Shown in pieces: positions 35,402 through 45,608 of a DNA stretch of 64,000 nt. The notes beneath the pieces are model-generated. The model did not search any database, was not told where the DNA came from, and saw only the letters and a list, made by a program, of their open reading frames with translations. Source of the DNA: Azospirillum brasilense (GTDB lineage Bacteria > Pseudomonadota > Alphaproteobacteria > Azospirillales > Azospirillaceae). The DNA is taken from the NCBI RefSeq assembly GCF_007827815.1, contig NZ_VITH01000001.1, forward strand, positions 372,001 through 436,000. Direction: 5' to 3'. The first letter of the stretch is position 1. Each line of letters opens with the position of its first letter. A program made the translations under genes and the position numbers.

Positions 35402-35796
35402 GCGACAATCCTTCTCCATTGGGCCACCCTCAAGGGGGCGGCACCGCGTCGTATCACCCCGGATAGTCCGGTGCGCGGCCGTGTTCGACCTTGATCATCG
35501 TCAAGACGCGGCCCTGTGCAAGCGTCCGTTCGTCGACGCACCATTGCGGTTTAACATCACCACGGCGAATGCGCGGCAGGATTATTGGCCACACGTAGTA
35601 ATTTTCGCAGCGCTGCGTTTTCCGTCTTGCGCATTTGGATCGATCCAAATAGGCTCCCCCAACATCCGGCGCCCGAGGCATCGCCACGACCCGCCGGACA
35701 ACGAGAGGCCGACAACGAGAATCCCGCACAAGGGACTGTTCACCGAACGCGCACAGCGGTTCGGATGCGGCCGGCCCGGATGCGGAGGGAAAGCCC
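35402..35796. other. Long intergenic region before the LacI-linked ABC operon
   Basis: This is the longest gap (395 bp). The left part carries the moeA upstream region. At 35606-35617 is the perfect palindrome CGCAGCGCTGCG, and at 35633-35650 the 18-bp palindrome described separately. I see no reading frame with convincing codon use and no RNA gene. The last 120 bp are GC-rich without a clear signal; the downstream GTG has only a weak GGAGGGAAAG-like ribosome site. Confidence 0.4.
35627..35655 (+). promoter_or_regulatory. Candidate promoter with an 18-bp LacI-type operator in its spacer
   Basis: ATTTGGATCGATCCAAAT (35633-35650) is a perfect palindrome with a central CG, the symmetry of LacI-family operators. 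It is flanked by TTGCGC (35627-35632) and TAGGCT (35650-35655), so it fills the 17-bp spacer of a possible promoter. A LacI-family gene lies in the operon downstream (39892-40944) and is the likely ligand-responsive repressor. Transcription would run into the permease gene at 35797. Confidence 0.6.
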
Positions 35797-36471
35797 GTGA
35801 ACTACACCTTCGATTTCAAGGCGGTCATCGACTCCTGGGACTATCTGCTCCAGGGCGCTTGGCTGACCGTGCAATTGTCGATCGGCGCCATGGTTCTCGG
35901 CCTGATCGTCGCGATTCTCTGTGCGCTCGGCAAGACGTCCGGGCCGAAGCCGGTCCGGTGGGTGATCAACGCCTACATCGAGGTGGTGCGCAACACGCCC
36001 TTCCTGGTGCAGATCTTCCTGATCTTCTTCGGCCTGCCGACCATGGGCATCCGCCTGTCGCCCGATCTCGCCGCGCTGATCGCCATGGTGGTCAACGTCG
36101 GCGCCTACGCGACGGAGATCATCCGGGCCGGCATCGAATCGATCCAAAAGGGCCAGATCGAAGCCGGGCTGGCGCTGGGGCTGAAGCCGCTGCAGGTCTT
36201 CCGCTACATCGTCATCAAACCGGCGCTGCGCACCGTCTACCCCGCGCTGACCAGCCAGTTCATCCTGCTGATGCTCAGTTCCAGCGTGGTCTCGGCGATC
36301 TCGGCGGACGAGCTGACCTCGGTCGCCAACAACATCCAGTCGCAGACCTTCCGCAGCTTCGAGATCTACATCGTGGTGACCGGCATCTATCTGATGCTGG
36401 CGATGATGTTCTCCGCGCTGTTCGCCGGCATCTACAAGCTGGCCTTCGCCTACGACACCGACCGGCGCTGA
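35797..36471 (+). CDS. Polar amino acid ABC transporter permease 1
   Basis: A 224-residue inner-membrane permease of the HisM/GltJ type with about five membrane helices. The N-terminal HisMQ domain opens with DYLLQGAWLTVQLSIGAM, and the ATPase-docking EAA loop is EAGLALGLKPLQVFRYIVIKPAL (about 125-147). It starts with GTG. With the second permease, binding protein and ATPase it makes a complete importer. Confidence 0.93.
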   Translation: MNYTFDFKAVIDSWDYLLQGAWLTVQLSIGAMVLGLIVAILCALGKTSGPKPVRWVINAYIEVVRNTPFLVQIFLIFFGLPTMGIRLSPDLAALIAMVVNVGAYATEIIRAGIESIQKGQIEAGLALGLKPLQVFRYIVIKPALRTVYPALTSQFILLMLSSSVVSAISADELTSVANNIQSQTFRSFEIYIVVTGIYLMLAMMFSALFAGIYKLAFAYDTDRR

Positions 36472-36485
36472 GGGAGGGCCGAACC

Positions 36486-37139
36486 ATGATCCGCGCCTTC
36501 AGTTACAACGAGTTCCTCTTCCTCCTCAGCGCCGTGCAATGGACGCTGGCGCTGTCGGCCATCGCCTTCATCGGCGGGGCCACGGTCGGGCTGGTCATCG
36601 CGCTGGCCCGCACCTCGGACATCAAGGCGGTGCGGCTGGCCGCCACCGGCTACATCCAACTTTTCCAGGGCACGCCGCTGCTGATGCAGCTCTTCCTGGT
36701 GTTCTTCGGCGCCACGGTGATGGGGCTCGACCTCAACCCCTGGGCCGCCGCCGCTCTGGGCTTGACGCTGAACGCCAGCGCCTTCCTCGGCGAGATCTGG
36801 CGCGGCTGCATCCAGGCGGTGCCGCGCGGCCAGTGGGAGGCGGCCTCGGCGCTCGGCCTGCGCTATCCGGGGCTGATGCGCTACGTGATCCTGCCGCAGG
36901 CGGTGAAGGTCGCGGTGCCGCCGACCGTGGGCTTCCTGGTGCAGCTCATCAAGAGCACGTCGCTGGCCGCGATCATTGGCTTCACCGAGCTGACCCGTGC
37001 CGGGCAGATCGTCAACAACGCCACCTTCCAGCCCTTCCTGGTGTTCGGGATCGTGGCGGTGCTCTACTTCCTGATGTGCTGGCCGCTGTCGCTGCTCAGC
37101 GCCCGTCTGGAGCGGCGCTACGCCCTGGCCACCCGCTGA
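36486..37139 (+). CDS. Polar amino acid ABC transporter permease 2
   Basis: The second permease, 217 residues, again with the HisMQ domain (LLSAVQWTLALSAIAFIGG) and an EAA loop EAASALGLRYPGLMRYVILPQAV (about 118-140). It begins 15 bp after permease 1 and pairs with it as a heterodimer in the inner membrane. The stop is 33 bp before the binding-protein gene. Confidence 0.93.
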   Translation: MIRAFSYNEFLFLLSAVQWTLALSAIAFIGGATVGLVIALARTSDIKAVRLAATGYIQLFQGTPLLMQLFLVFFGATVMGLDLNPWAAAALGLTLNASAFLGEIWRGCIQAVPRGQWEAASALGLRYPGLMRYVILPQAVKVAVPPTVGFLVQLIKSTSLAAIIGFTELTRAGQIVNNATFQPFLVFGIVAVLYFLMCWPLSLLSARLERRYALATR

Positions 37140-37172
37140 TCCTGTTTTCATAAGAACCGTGAGGAAACCCCA

Positions 37173-37985
37173 ATGACCCTGTCGATCACCCGCCGCCTCG
37201 CCGTCGCCGGCGCCATGATGGCGGCCGCCACTGTTGGCGCCGTCGCCCTGGCCGCTCCCGCCGCCGCCCAGACCGTCGACGAGATCAAGTCGAAGGGCAA
37301 GCTGACCATCGGCATGCTGGTGGACTTCCCGCCCTTCGGCATCACCACCGCCGACGGCAAGCCGGACGGCTACGACGCCGACGTCGCCAAGCTGCTGGGC
37401 AAGCACATGGGCGTCCCGGTGGAGATCGTTCCGGTCACCGGCCCGAACCGCATTCCCTACCTGCTGACCAACAAGGTCGACCTTTTGGTCGCCTCGCTGG
37501 GCATCACCCCGGCCCGCGCCGAGCAGGTGCAGTTCTCCGAGCCCTACGCCGCCATCGAGATCGGTCTGGTCGCCCCGGCCAACACCAAGATCAAGGAGGC
37601 CGCGGAGCTGTCCGGCAAGCGCGTCGGCGTCGCCCGCGCCAGCACCCAGGACAACGCCCTGACCGCCGTCGCCCCGAAGGACGCGCGCATCATGCGCTTC
37701 GACGACGACGCCAGCGCCGTGCAGGCCATGCTGTCCGGTCAGGTGGACGCGCTGGGCCTCAGCAACGTGGTCACCAAGGAAATCAAGAAGCTGGCCCCGC
37801 AGGCCAACTACGAGATGAAGTTCGTGTTGAACCGTCAGGTCCAGGGCATCGCCATGCGCAAGGGCCAGGACGCCCTGCTGAAGTGGGTCAACGAGTTCAT
37901 CGAAACCGCGAAGTCGAACGGCGAACTGAACGAAGTCCACAAGAAGTGGCTGGGCACCGACCTGCCCCCGCTGACCAAGTCGTAA
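37173..37985 (+). CDS. Periplasmic binding protein of the LacI-linked transporter
   Basis: A 270-residue SBP_bac_3 family protein. The signal peptide runs to about APAAAQ (33); the mature part begins with KGKLTIGMLVDFPPFG, the family's ligand-site opening, and includes DLLVASLGITPARAEQVQFSEPY with the conserved arginine for a carboxylate. The ligand may be an amino acid or a related organic acid; the catabolic enzymes downstream favour an unusual acid. GTGAGGAAA lies upstream of the ATG. Confidence 0.92.
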   Translation: MTLSITRRLAVAGAMMAAATVGAVALAAPAAAQTVDEIKSKGKLTIGMLVDFPPFGITTADGKPDGYDADVAKLLGKHMGVPVEIVPVTGPNRIPYLLTNKVDLLVASLGITPARAEQVQFSEPYAAIEIGLVAPANTKIKEAAELSGKRVGVARASTQDNALTAVAPKDARIMRFDDDASAVQAMLSGQVDALGLSNVVTKEIKKLAPQANYEMKFVLNRQVQGIAMRKGQDALLKWVNEFIETAKSNGELNEVHKKWLGTDLPPLTKS

Positions 37986-37994
37986 AGACTTAAA

Positions 37995-38103
37995 CTCCCT
38001 CTCCCCTCTGGGGAGAGGGCTGGGGTGAGGGGGTTGCGCTTTTGCCGGACGCTCCGACAGGCGCATCCCCCTCACCCTCCCCTCTCCCCGGAGGGGAGAG
38101 GGT
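37995..38103. repeat. Extragenic inverted repeat, family B, inside an operon
   Basis: CTCCCTCTCCCCTCTGGGG with GAGAGGGCTGGGGTGAGG forms the left arm, and CCCCCTCACCCTCCCCTC with TCCCCGGAGGGGAGAGGG the right arm, around GTTGCGCTTTTGCCGGACG. The arms pair across about 100 bp. It lies between the binding-protein gene and the ATPase gene, where it could lower expression of the distal genes while keeping binding protein high. Confidence 0.7.
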
Positions 38104-38125
38104 TTGGAAAAAGGAGGAGTCCCCC

Positions 38126-38914
38126 ATGGCCTCGGCTTACGATACCACGGACGTCCCCGCGCCGCGGCCGGTCAGCGGCGAGGTCGTCATCCGGATGGCC
38201 GGCGTCCAGAAATGGTACGACAGCTTCCATGTGCTGAAGGACATCGAGCTGGAGGTCCACAAGGGCGAGCGGATCGTCATCTGCGGCCCCTCGGGCTCCG
38301 GCAAGTCCACGCTGATCCGCTGCATCAACCAGCTTGAGAAGCATCAGAAGGGCACGATCACCGTCAACGGCGTCACGATCGACGCCCACCACCGCCACCT
38401 CGATCAGGTGCGGCGCGACGTCGGGATGGTGTTCCAGCAGTTCAACCTGTTCCCGCACCTGACCGTGGTCGAGAACTGCATGCTGGCGCCCATGCGGGTG
38501 CGCGGCACCTCCAAGCAGGAGGCGCGCGACATCGCCATGAAGTATCTGGCCCGCGTGCGCATCCCGGAGCAGGCGGACAAGTACCCTGGCCAGCTTTCCG
38601 GCGGCCAGCAGCAGCGCGTCGCCATCGCCCGGTCGCTGTGCATGAACCCCAAGGTCATGCTGTTCGACGAGCCGACCTCGGCGCTCGACCCCGAGATGGT
38701 CAAGGAGGTTCTCGACACCATGATCGGGCTGGCCGAGGACGGCATGACCATGCTGTGCGTCACGCACGAGATGGGCTTCGCCAAGTCGGTCGCCGACCGC
38801 GTCATCTTCATGGACCGCGGCGAGATCGTCGAGCAGGCCACCCCGGCCGAGTTCTTCACGAATCCGAGGTCCGAGCGGACCCGCAACTTCCTCGGCCAGA
38901 TCCTCACCCACTGA
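38126..38914 (+). CDS. Polar amino acid ABC transporter ATPase
   Basis: A 262-residue ABC ATPase. Walker A is GPSGSGKST (54-62), the Q-loop is [10 protein letters not shown] (about 107-116), the signature is LSGGQQQR (about 155-162), Walker B is [12 protein letters not shown] (about 174-185) and the switch histidine is in VTHEMGF (about 209-215). This is the GlnQ/HisP class. An excellent AAGGAGGAG site lies at 38111-38119, right after the repeat, which suggests it keeps its own strong translation start. Confidence 0.95.
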   Translation: MASAYDTTDVPAPRPVSGEVVIRMAGVQKWYDSFHVLKDIELEVHKGERIVICGPSGSGKSTLIRCINQLEKHQKGTITVNGVTIDAHHRHLDQVRRDVGMVFQQFNLFPHLTVVENCMLAPMRVRGTSKQEARDIAMKYLARVRIPEQADKYPGQLSGGQQQRVAIARSLCMNPKVMLFDEPTSALDPEMVKEVLDTMIGLAEDGMTMLCVTHEMGFAKSVADRVIFMDRGEIVEQATPAEFFTNPRSERTRNFLGQILTH

Positions 38915-38940
38915 GTCTTCCCCATTAAGGACAGCCTTTG

Positions 38941-39879
38941 ATGAAGCCGGAGATCCTCCTCGTCGAATCCATGATGCCGGACATCGAGGCGGCGCTGGAC
39001 GCGGGCTACACCGTCCACCGCCTCGCCGGAGCGCCCGACCGCGACCGCTTGGTCGCCGAGGTGGGGCCGCGAGTCCGCGCCGTCGTCACCGGCGGCGGCA
39101 CGGGCGTCAGCAACGCGATCATGGACGCCTGCACCAACCTGGGGATCGTCGCGATCAACGGCGTCGGCACCGACGCGGTGGACCTGAAGCACGCGGCCAG
39201 CCGCGGCGTCCGCGTCACCAACACGCCCGACGTGCTGACCGACGACGTGGCCGATCTCGCCATCGGGCTGATGATCGCCGGCTCGCGCCGCATGATGGTC
39301 GGTGACCGCTTCGTGCGCGCCGGGCGCTGGCCGAACGGCGGGCTGCCGCTGGCCCGCAAGGTCACCGGCAAGCGGCTGGGCATCCTGGGGCTGGGCCGGA
39401 TCGGGATGGCCATCGCCCAGCGCGCCGCCGGCTTCGGCATGGACATCGCCTACACCAACCGCAAGCCGCGCGCCGATGTGCCCTACCGCTTCGTCGCCTC
39501 CCCGGTCGACCTGGCGCGGGAAAGCGACATCCTGATCGTCGCCGCCTCAGCCGGGCCGGACGCCCGCAACATGGTCAACCGCGCGGTGATCGAAGCGCTG
39601 GGGCCGGACGGGCTGCTGGTCAACGTCGCCCGCGGCGCCGTGGTGGACGAGCCGGAGCTGGTCGCCGCCCTGACCGACGGACGTCTCGGCGGGGCCGCGC
39701 TGGACGTCTTCGCCAACGAGCCGCACGCGCCGGAAGCCCTGTTCGGCCTGGACAACGTCGTCCTGCAGCCGCATCAGGCGAGCGCCACCGTGGAGACGCG
39801 CATGGCCATGGGCAATCTGGTGCTGGCGAACCTGTCGGCCTTCTTCGCCGGCCAGCCGCTGCCGACCGCCGTCGTCTGA
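38941..39879 (+). CDS. D-2-hydroxyacid dehydrogenase
   Basis: A 312-residue NAD(P)-dependent dehydrogenase of the glyoxylate/hydroxypyruvate reductase type. The dinucleotide motif is GLGRIG (about 145-150), the substrate arginine is in [12 protein letters not shown] (about 222-233), the glutamate is in [10 protein letters not shown] (about 255-264) and the catalytic histidine is in LQPHQAS (about 277-283). It follows the ATPase gene by 26 bp in the transport operon and probably acts on the imported acid or its keto form. Confidence 0.92.
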   Translation: MKPEILLVESMMPDIEAALDAGYTVHRLAGAPDRDRLVAEVGPRVRAVVTGGGTGVSNAIMDACTNLGIVAINGVGTDAVDLKHAASRGVRVTNTPDVLTDDVADLAIGLMIAGSRRMMVGDRFVRAGRWPNGGLPLARKVTGKRLGILGLGRIGMAIAQRAAGFGMDIAYTNRKPRADVPYRFVASPVDLARESDILIVAASAGPDARNMVNRAVIEALGPDGLLVNVARGAVVDEPELVAALTDGRLGGAALDVFANEPHAPEALFGLDNVVLQPHQASATVETRMAMGNLVLANLSAFFAGQPLPTAVV

Positions 39880-39891
39880 ATGGCGGCGTGA

Positions 39892-40944
39892 ATGACCATC
39901 CTCGACGAGCGCGGCGGACCGGCCCGCATCACCCTGACGGAGGTGGCGCACCACGCCGGGGTGTCGCGGTCCACCGTCTCGCTCGTCCTGCGCGGCAGCC
40001 CGCTGGTCGCCGCCGAGACGCGGGAGCGCGTGCAGGCCGCCATCGCGGCATTGGGCTACGTCTATAACCGCGGCGCCGCGACGCTGCGCGCCGCCCGCAC
40101 CGACACGGTCGGGCTGCTCGTCTGCGAGATCAACAACTCCTTCTACGGCGAGCTGACCGCCGGGGTGGATGACGTTCTCGGCGAGCAGGGGGTCGTCGCC
40201 TTCCTCGCCAACACCGCGGAATCGGGGGAGCGGCAGGACCGCTACCTTCAGCGCATGCGCGAGCAGAATGTGGATGGGGTGATCCTCTGCCCCGCCGCCG
40301 GCACGTCGCCGGCCCTGCTGGACCGGCTGCGCCAGTGGCACCTTCCCGTCGTCCAGGCCCTGCGCTTCCTCTCCGCCCGCGAAGGCGACTACGCCGGGGT
40401 GGATTATGAGTTCGGCATGGAGATGATGACCGAGCATCTGCTGCGGATCGGCCATCGCCGCATCGCCTTCGTCGGCGGCAACCTGTCCCACTCCGCCTTC
40501 GCCGGGCGCCGCGTCGGCTTCACCGCGGCGCTGCGCCGCCACGGCCTGACCCCGGACCTCGTCGTCCGTTGCCCGGCCACCCGCCGCGGCGGGCTGGACG
40601 CGGTGGGGCCGCTGATGGATCTTGCCGACCCGCCCACCGCGATGCTTTGTTACAACGATCTGGTCGCGTTCGGCGTGATGCTGGGGCTGGAGGCCCGCGG
40701 TCTGCGGGCAGGACGGGACATCGCGGTGACCGGTTTCGACGACCTGACCGAAGCGGCGATAAGCCGCCCCGCCCTGACCACCGTCGCCACCTCCGCCCGC
40801 CAGATCGGGCAGGAGGCCGCCCGCCTGCTGCTGCGCCGCATCGCCGACCCGCAGGGGGCGCCGGAGCGCGTGATCCTGCCCGCCCGGCTGGTCATCCGCG
40901 AGTCCTGCGGCGCCATGAGAGTCCAACCCGACAAGCACCAATAA
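39892..40944 (+). CDS. LacI-family transcriptional regulator
   Basis: A 350-residue repressor. The helix-turn-helix TLTEVAHHAGVSRSTVSLVLRG (15-36) and hinge helix RGAATLRAARTDTVGLLV come first, followed by a periplasmic-binding-protein-like sensor domain (about 70-335). It lies inside the transport operon 12 bp after the dehydrogenase. Its likely target is the perfect palindrome at 35633-35650, at the head of the same operon. The effector is not known, but the gene set suggests a hydroxy or keto acid. Confidence 0.92.
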   Translation: MTILDERGGPARITLTEVAHHAGVSRSTVSLVLRGSPLVAAETRERVQAAIAALGYVYNRGAATLRAARTDTVGLLVCEINNSFYGELTAGVDDVLGEQGVVAFLANTAESGERQDRYLQRMREQNVDGVILCPAAGTSPALLDRLRQWHLPVVQALRFLSAREGDYAGVDYEFGMEMMTEHLLRIGHRRIAFVGGNLSHSAFAGRRVGFTAALRRHGLTPDLVVRCPATRRGGLDAVGPLMDLADPPTAMLCYNDLVAFGVMLGLEARGLRAGRDIAVTGFDDLTEAAISRPALTTVATSARQIGQEAARLLLRRIADPQGAPERVILPARLVIRESCGAMRVQPDKHQ

Positions 40945-40965
40945 CCAAAGAAAAGCGAAGGCCCG

Positions 40966-41736
40966 ATGACGATGTCCGAAGAGATGAACGAGTCCGCATT
41001 CCGCGATTCCGTTGACGCCCTGATCCAGGCGCGGAAGAGCCGCGACTGGCTGTCCGCCCTGCCGACCCGCCCGACCAGCGAGGCCGAGGCCTACGCCATC
41101 CAGGACGCCGTGGCCCGCCGCCTCGGCCCGGTGGTCGCCTGGAAGGTCGGCGCCCGCACGCCGGACACGGAGCCGTTCCGCGCCCCCATCCACGCCGACA
41201 CGCTGTTCTTCGACACGACGACGCTTCCCGCCGCGGACTATCAGGTCATCGGCATGGAGGCCGAGATCGCCTACAAGTTCGCCAAGGACCTGCCGCCCCG
41301 CGCCGAGCCCTACAGCCGCGAGGAGGTCCTGGACGCCGTCGAGTCCGTCCACCCGGCCTTCGAGATTGTCGACACGCGCTTCGCCGGCTTCGGCTCGCAG
41401 GACGGGCTCAGCCACATGGCCGACCAGTTCAACCACGGCGCCCTGGTCGTCGGCCCGGCCATCGCCGACTGGCGTTCGCTGGAGCCGCTGAAGGAGCGGG
41501 TCGCCCTGGTCGTCGGCGGCGAGACGAAGGCCGATACGGTCGCCGGCAACTCGGCGGGCGAGCCGGTGCGGCTTCTGATGTGGATGGCCAACACCGGCGC
41601 GGTCAGCCTGGGCGGCCTGAAGGCCGGCGACGTGGTGACCACCGGCTCGCACGTCGGCACCGTCATGGTCCCGGCGGGCAGCACGTCCGTTGCCGTCTAT
41701 GGGACGATGGGAACGTATGAACTGACGGTGAAGTGA
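40966..41736 (+). CDS. 2-keto-4-pentenoate hydratase / FAH-fold protein
   Basis: A 256-residue protein of the MhpD/fumarylacetoacetase C-terminal fold. The metal site of the family is seen as GMEAEIAYKFAKDL (about 85-98) and the lid HPAFEIVDTRF (about 124-134); VGARTPDTEPFRAPI (about 64-78) is the substrate region. It may hydrate a 2-oxo-4-enoate or decarboxylate an oxo-diacid. It ends the operon with the dehydrogenase and regulator, so all three plausibly serve one degradative route. Confidence 0.87.
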   Translation: MTMSEEMNESAFRDSVDALIQARKSRDWLSALPTRPTSEAEAYAIQDAVARRLGPVVAWKVGARTPDTEPFRAPIHADTLFFDTTTLPAADYQVIGMEAEIAYKFAKDLPPRAEPYSREEVLDAVESVHPAFEIVDTRFAGFGSQDGLSHMADQFNHGALVVGPAIADWRSLEPLKERVALVVGGETKADTVAGNSAGEPVRLLMWMANTGAVSLGGLKAGDVVTTGSHVGTVMVPAGSTSVAVYGTMGTYELTVK

Positions 41737-41785
41737 GCGAGTTCCCCTTGGCCACACAAGAGTAGTCGCCGCTCGCCTTTATAAG

Positions 41786-41962
41786 CCCTCTCCCCTCTGG
41801 GGAGAGGGTGGCCCGAAGGGCCGGTGAGGGGGTTGCGCGTGGCGGTACGTCCGGCACAAGCGCAACCCCCTCACCCTAACCCTCTCCCCGCTTTCGGCGG
41901 ACCAGAGGTCCGCCTGTCGCGTCAGCGCAAACTTCGTTTGCGCGTGAGCGGAGGGGAGAGGG
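41786..41962. repeat. Long extragenic inverted repeat, family B, with nested hairpins
   Basis: Outer arms are CCCTCTCCCCTCTGGGG at the left and GGAGGGGAGAGGG at the right, with the inner pair GTGAGGGGGTTGCGC and GCGCAACCCCCTCAC. Two extra perfect hairpins sit in the right half: GCGGACC-AGA-GGTCCGC (41897-41913) and GCGCAAAC-TTC-GTTTGCGC (41925-41943). It lies between the convergent hydratase and edd genes. Confidence 0.72.
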
Positions 41963-41983
41963 AACCTGCATTGGAATCACCTC

Positions 41984-43786
<1,803 letters not shown>

Positions 43787-43814
43787 GGCGCGGTCCTTCC
43801 AGACGGCGGATTGT

Positions 43815-44366
43815 TCAGGCGGCGGAAGCGATCCGGGAGGAGACGCGGGCGGCGATCTCCGCCGGGCTGGCGTCGATGTCGCAGACGATGCCGAGTTCTC
43901 CGGCCTCCAGCGGCTCCAGCGCGGCGAACTGGCTGTCGAGCAGGGTGGTCGGCATGAAATGGCCGGCGCGCAGCGCCATGCGGGCGTGGATGGTGTCCCG
44001 GCTGCCGTCGAGATGAACGAACAGGACGCGCGTCCCGCCGGCGCTCAGCCGGTCGCGGTAGCGCCGCTTCAGCGCGGAGCAGGACACGACGATCGGCGCC
44101 TTCGCCTCCCGCGCCAGGACGATGTGGGCGGCGATGGTGTCCAGCCAGCCCCAGCGGTCCTCGTCCTGGAGCGGGATACCGGCGGACATCTTCGCGATGT
44201 TCTCCGGCGGGTGGAAGCCGTCGCCCTCCAGGAACTGCCAGCCGAGCCGCCGGGCCAGTTCCTCCCCCACCGAGGTCTTGCCGCAGCCCGCCACGCCCAT
44301 CACCACGATCGCGTCCACGGCGCCGCTTATGTTAGCGGTAACATCGGGAGACGGAAGAGGGCTCAT
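43815..44366 (-). CDS. gntK: Gluconokinase
   Basis: Phosphorylates gluconate to 6-phosphogluconate, the substrate of Edd and Gnd. The 183-residue P-loop kinase has GVAGCGKTS (24-32), [19 protein letters not shown] and the family motif [18 protein letters not shown] 44366 is preferred; upstream in-frame codons would run through the operator region. Its codons 8-13 overlap one GntR operator (44329-44344), so binding there would block the gene from inside. It leads the gntK-edd operon, divergent from gntR. Confidence 0.95.
   Translation of the reverse strand: MSPLPSPDVTANISGAVDAIVVMGVAGCGKTSVGEELARRLGWQFLEGDGFHPPENIAKMSAGIPLQDEDRWGWLDTIAAHIVLAREAKAPIVVSCSALKRRYRDRLSAGGTRVLFVHLDGSRDTIHARMALRAGHFMPTTLLDSQFAALEPLEAGELGIVCDIDASPAEIAARVSSRIASAA
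44329..44344. promoter_or_regulatory. GntR operator 1, inside the gntK start
   Basis: ATGTTAGCGGTAACAT is a near-perfect palindrome with central CG and matches the E. coli GntR operator pattern ATGTTA-N4-TAACAT. It lies inside the first codons of gntK. Confidence 0.8.
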
Positions 44367-44409
44367 GCCGGTCGGTCCTCGAAACAGAATGGAGTGGGGA
44401 GAGGAGCGC

Positions 44410-44425
44410 ATGTTACCGCTAACAA
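44410..44425. promoter_or_regulatory. GntR operator 2, between gntK and gntR
   Basis: ATGTTACCGCTAACAA; its reverse complement TTGTTAGCGGTAACAT is identical to operator 1 at 15 of 16 positions. Centres are 81 bp apart, which suits DNA looping. It lies 61 bp before the gntR ATG, so it likely controls both divergent units. Confidence 0.8.
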
Positions 44426-44485
44426 ACGAGGCTTGTAAAGCCCAATCGGGCGCGGGATAATGGCCGCCGGACAACTGGAACGCCG

Positions 44486-45544
44486 ATGACCGCCACCCCC
44501 CGCAAACCCCGATCCTCGCGCAGCGGACGCGCCACCATGGCCGACGTCGCCGCCGCCGCCGGGGTCAGCGCCATGACCGTGTCCCGCGCCCTGCGCCGGC
44601 CGGACACGGTCAGCGAGGAGGTGCGCGCCCGCGTCGAGGAGGCGAGCCGCCGCCTGGGCTTCGTGCCCAGCCGCGTGGCGTCGGCGCTGGCCTCGGCGCG
44701 GACGATGACGGTGGCGGTGCTGATCCCCTCCCTGACCAACGCCGTCTTCATCGACCTGCTGGCCGGCGTGCAGGAGACGCTGAGCCCGCAGGGCTACCAG
44801 CCGCTGGTCGGCATCACCGGATACGGCCCAGAGGCGGAGGAGCGCGTGCTGCGCACCCAGCTCGCCCACGATCCGGACGGGGTGATACTGACCGGGCTCG
44901 ACCACACGCCGGGCACCTGGGATCTGCTGCGCGGCCTGACGATCCCGGTCATCCACACCATGGATCTGGCCGCGGAGGGTGAACACAGCGATTGCCCGGT
45001 GCAGACGGTCGGCTTCTCGCAGTACGACGCCGGTTACGCCGTCGGCGCGCATCTGGCGGCGCGGGGGCGGCGGCGGATCGGGTTGATCGCCGGGCAGCTC
45101 GACCCGCGGACGCGCCAGCGCTGCGACGGCTGGCGGCAGGCGCTGCGCGACGCCGGGCGGCACGATGCCGCTCTGGAACTGATGGTGCCGGACGCCACCT
45201 CCGTCGCGTTGGGCGCGGAGTTGCTGGAGCGCACGCTGGCCACCCACCCCGACACCGACGCGCTGTTCCTGTGCAACGACGATCTGGCGCAGGGCGCGCT
45301 GTTCCAATGCGCACGGCTCGGCATCCCGGTGCCGGAGCGGCTGGCCGTCGCCGGGTTCAACGATCTGGCGGGGGCGGCCTGGACCGTCCCGCCACTGACC
45401 ACCGTCGCCACCCCCCGCCGCGCGATCGGCGTGGAGGCGGCCCGCCTGCTGATCGCGGGCATGGCGGACCGGACGCCGAAAAGCCGGGAAAATCCGCGCC
45501 GTGTGGATCTGGGCTTTCGCCTGATGGTCCGCGAGACCACTTGA
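44486..45544 (+). CDS. gntR: LacI-family gluconate repressor
   Basis: A 352-residue repressor with helix-turn-helix TMADVAAAAGVSAMTVSRALRRP (17-39), the hinge PSRVASALASARTMTVAVLIP and a sugar-acid-binding core. It is divergent from gntK-edd and followed by gnd. The two ATGTTA-TAACAT-type sites in the shared upstream region are its expected targets, released by gluconate or 6-phosphogluconate. Function follows from context and operator match. Confidence 0.92.
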   Translation: MTATPRKPRSSRSGRATMADVAAAAGVSAMTVSRALRRPDTVSEEVRARVEEASRRLGFVPSRVASALASARTMTVAVLIPSLTNAVFIDLLAGVQETLSPQGYQPLVGITGYGPEAEERVLRTQLAHDPDGVILTGLDHTPGTWDLLRGLTIPVIHTMDLAAEGEHSDCPVQTVGFSQYDAGYAVGAHLAARGRRRIGLIAGQLDPRTRQRCDGWRQALRDAGRHDAALELMVPDATSVALGAELLERTLATHPDTDALFLCNDDLAQGALFQCARLGIPVPERLAVAGFNDLAGAAWTVPPLTTVATPRRAIGVEAARLLIAGMADRTPKSRENPRRVDLGFRLMVRETT

Positions 45545-45608
45545 GAGACCGCAACCGACCCCCGCGCCGCGGGGTGTCATCAAAGAGAATGTACGGGAGT
45601 TCGTCGTA

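Noticed and set aside
35400..37139. One open frame of about 580 codons that runs through both amino acid permeases
   Set aside because: The first part overlaps permease 1 in another frame and shows arginine- and proline-rich shadow translation; the real second permease begins at ATG 36486. It is not a fusion protein.
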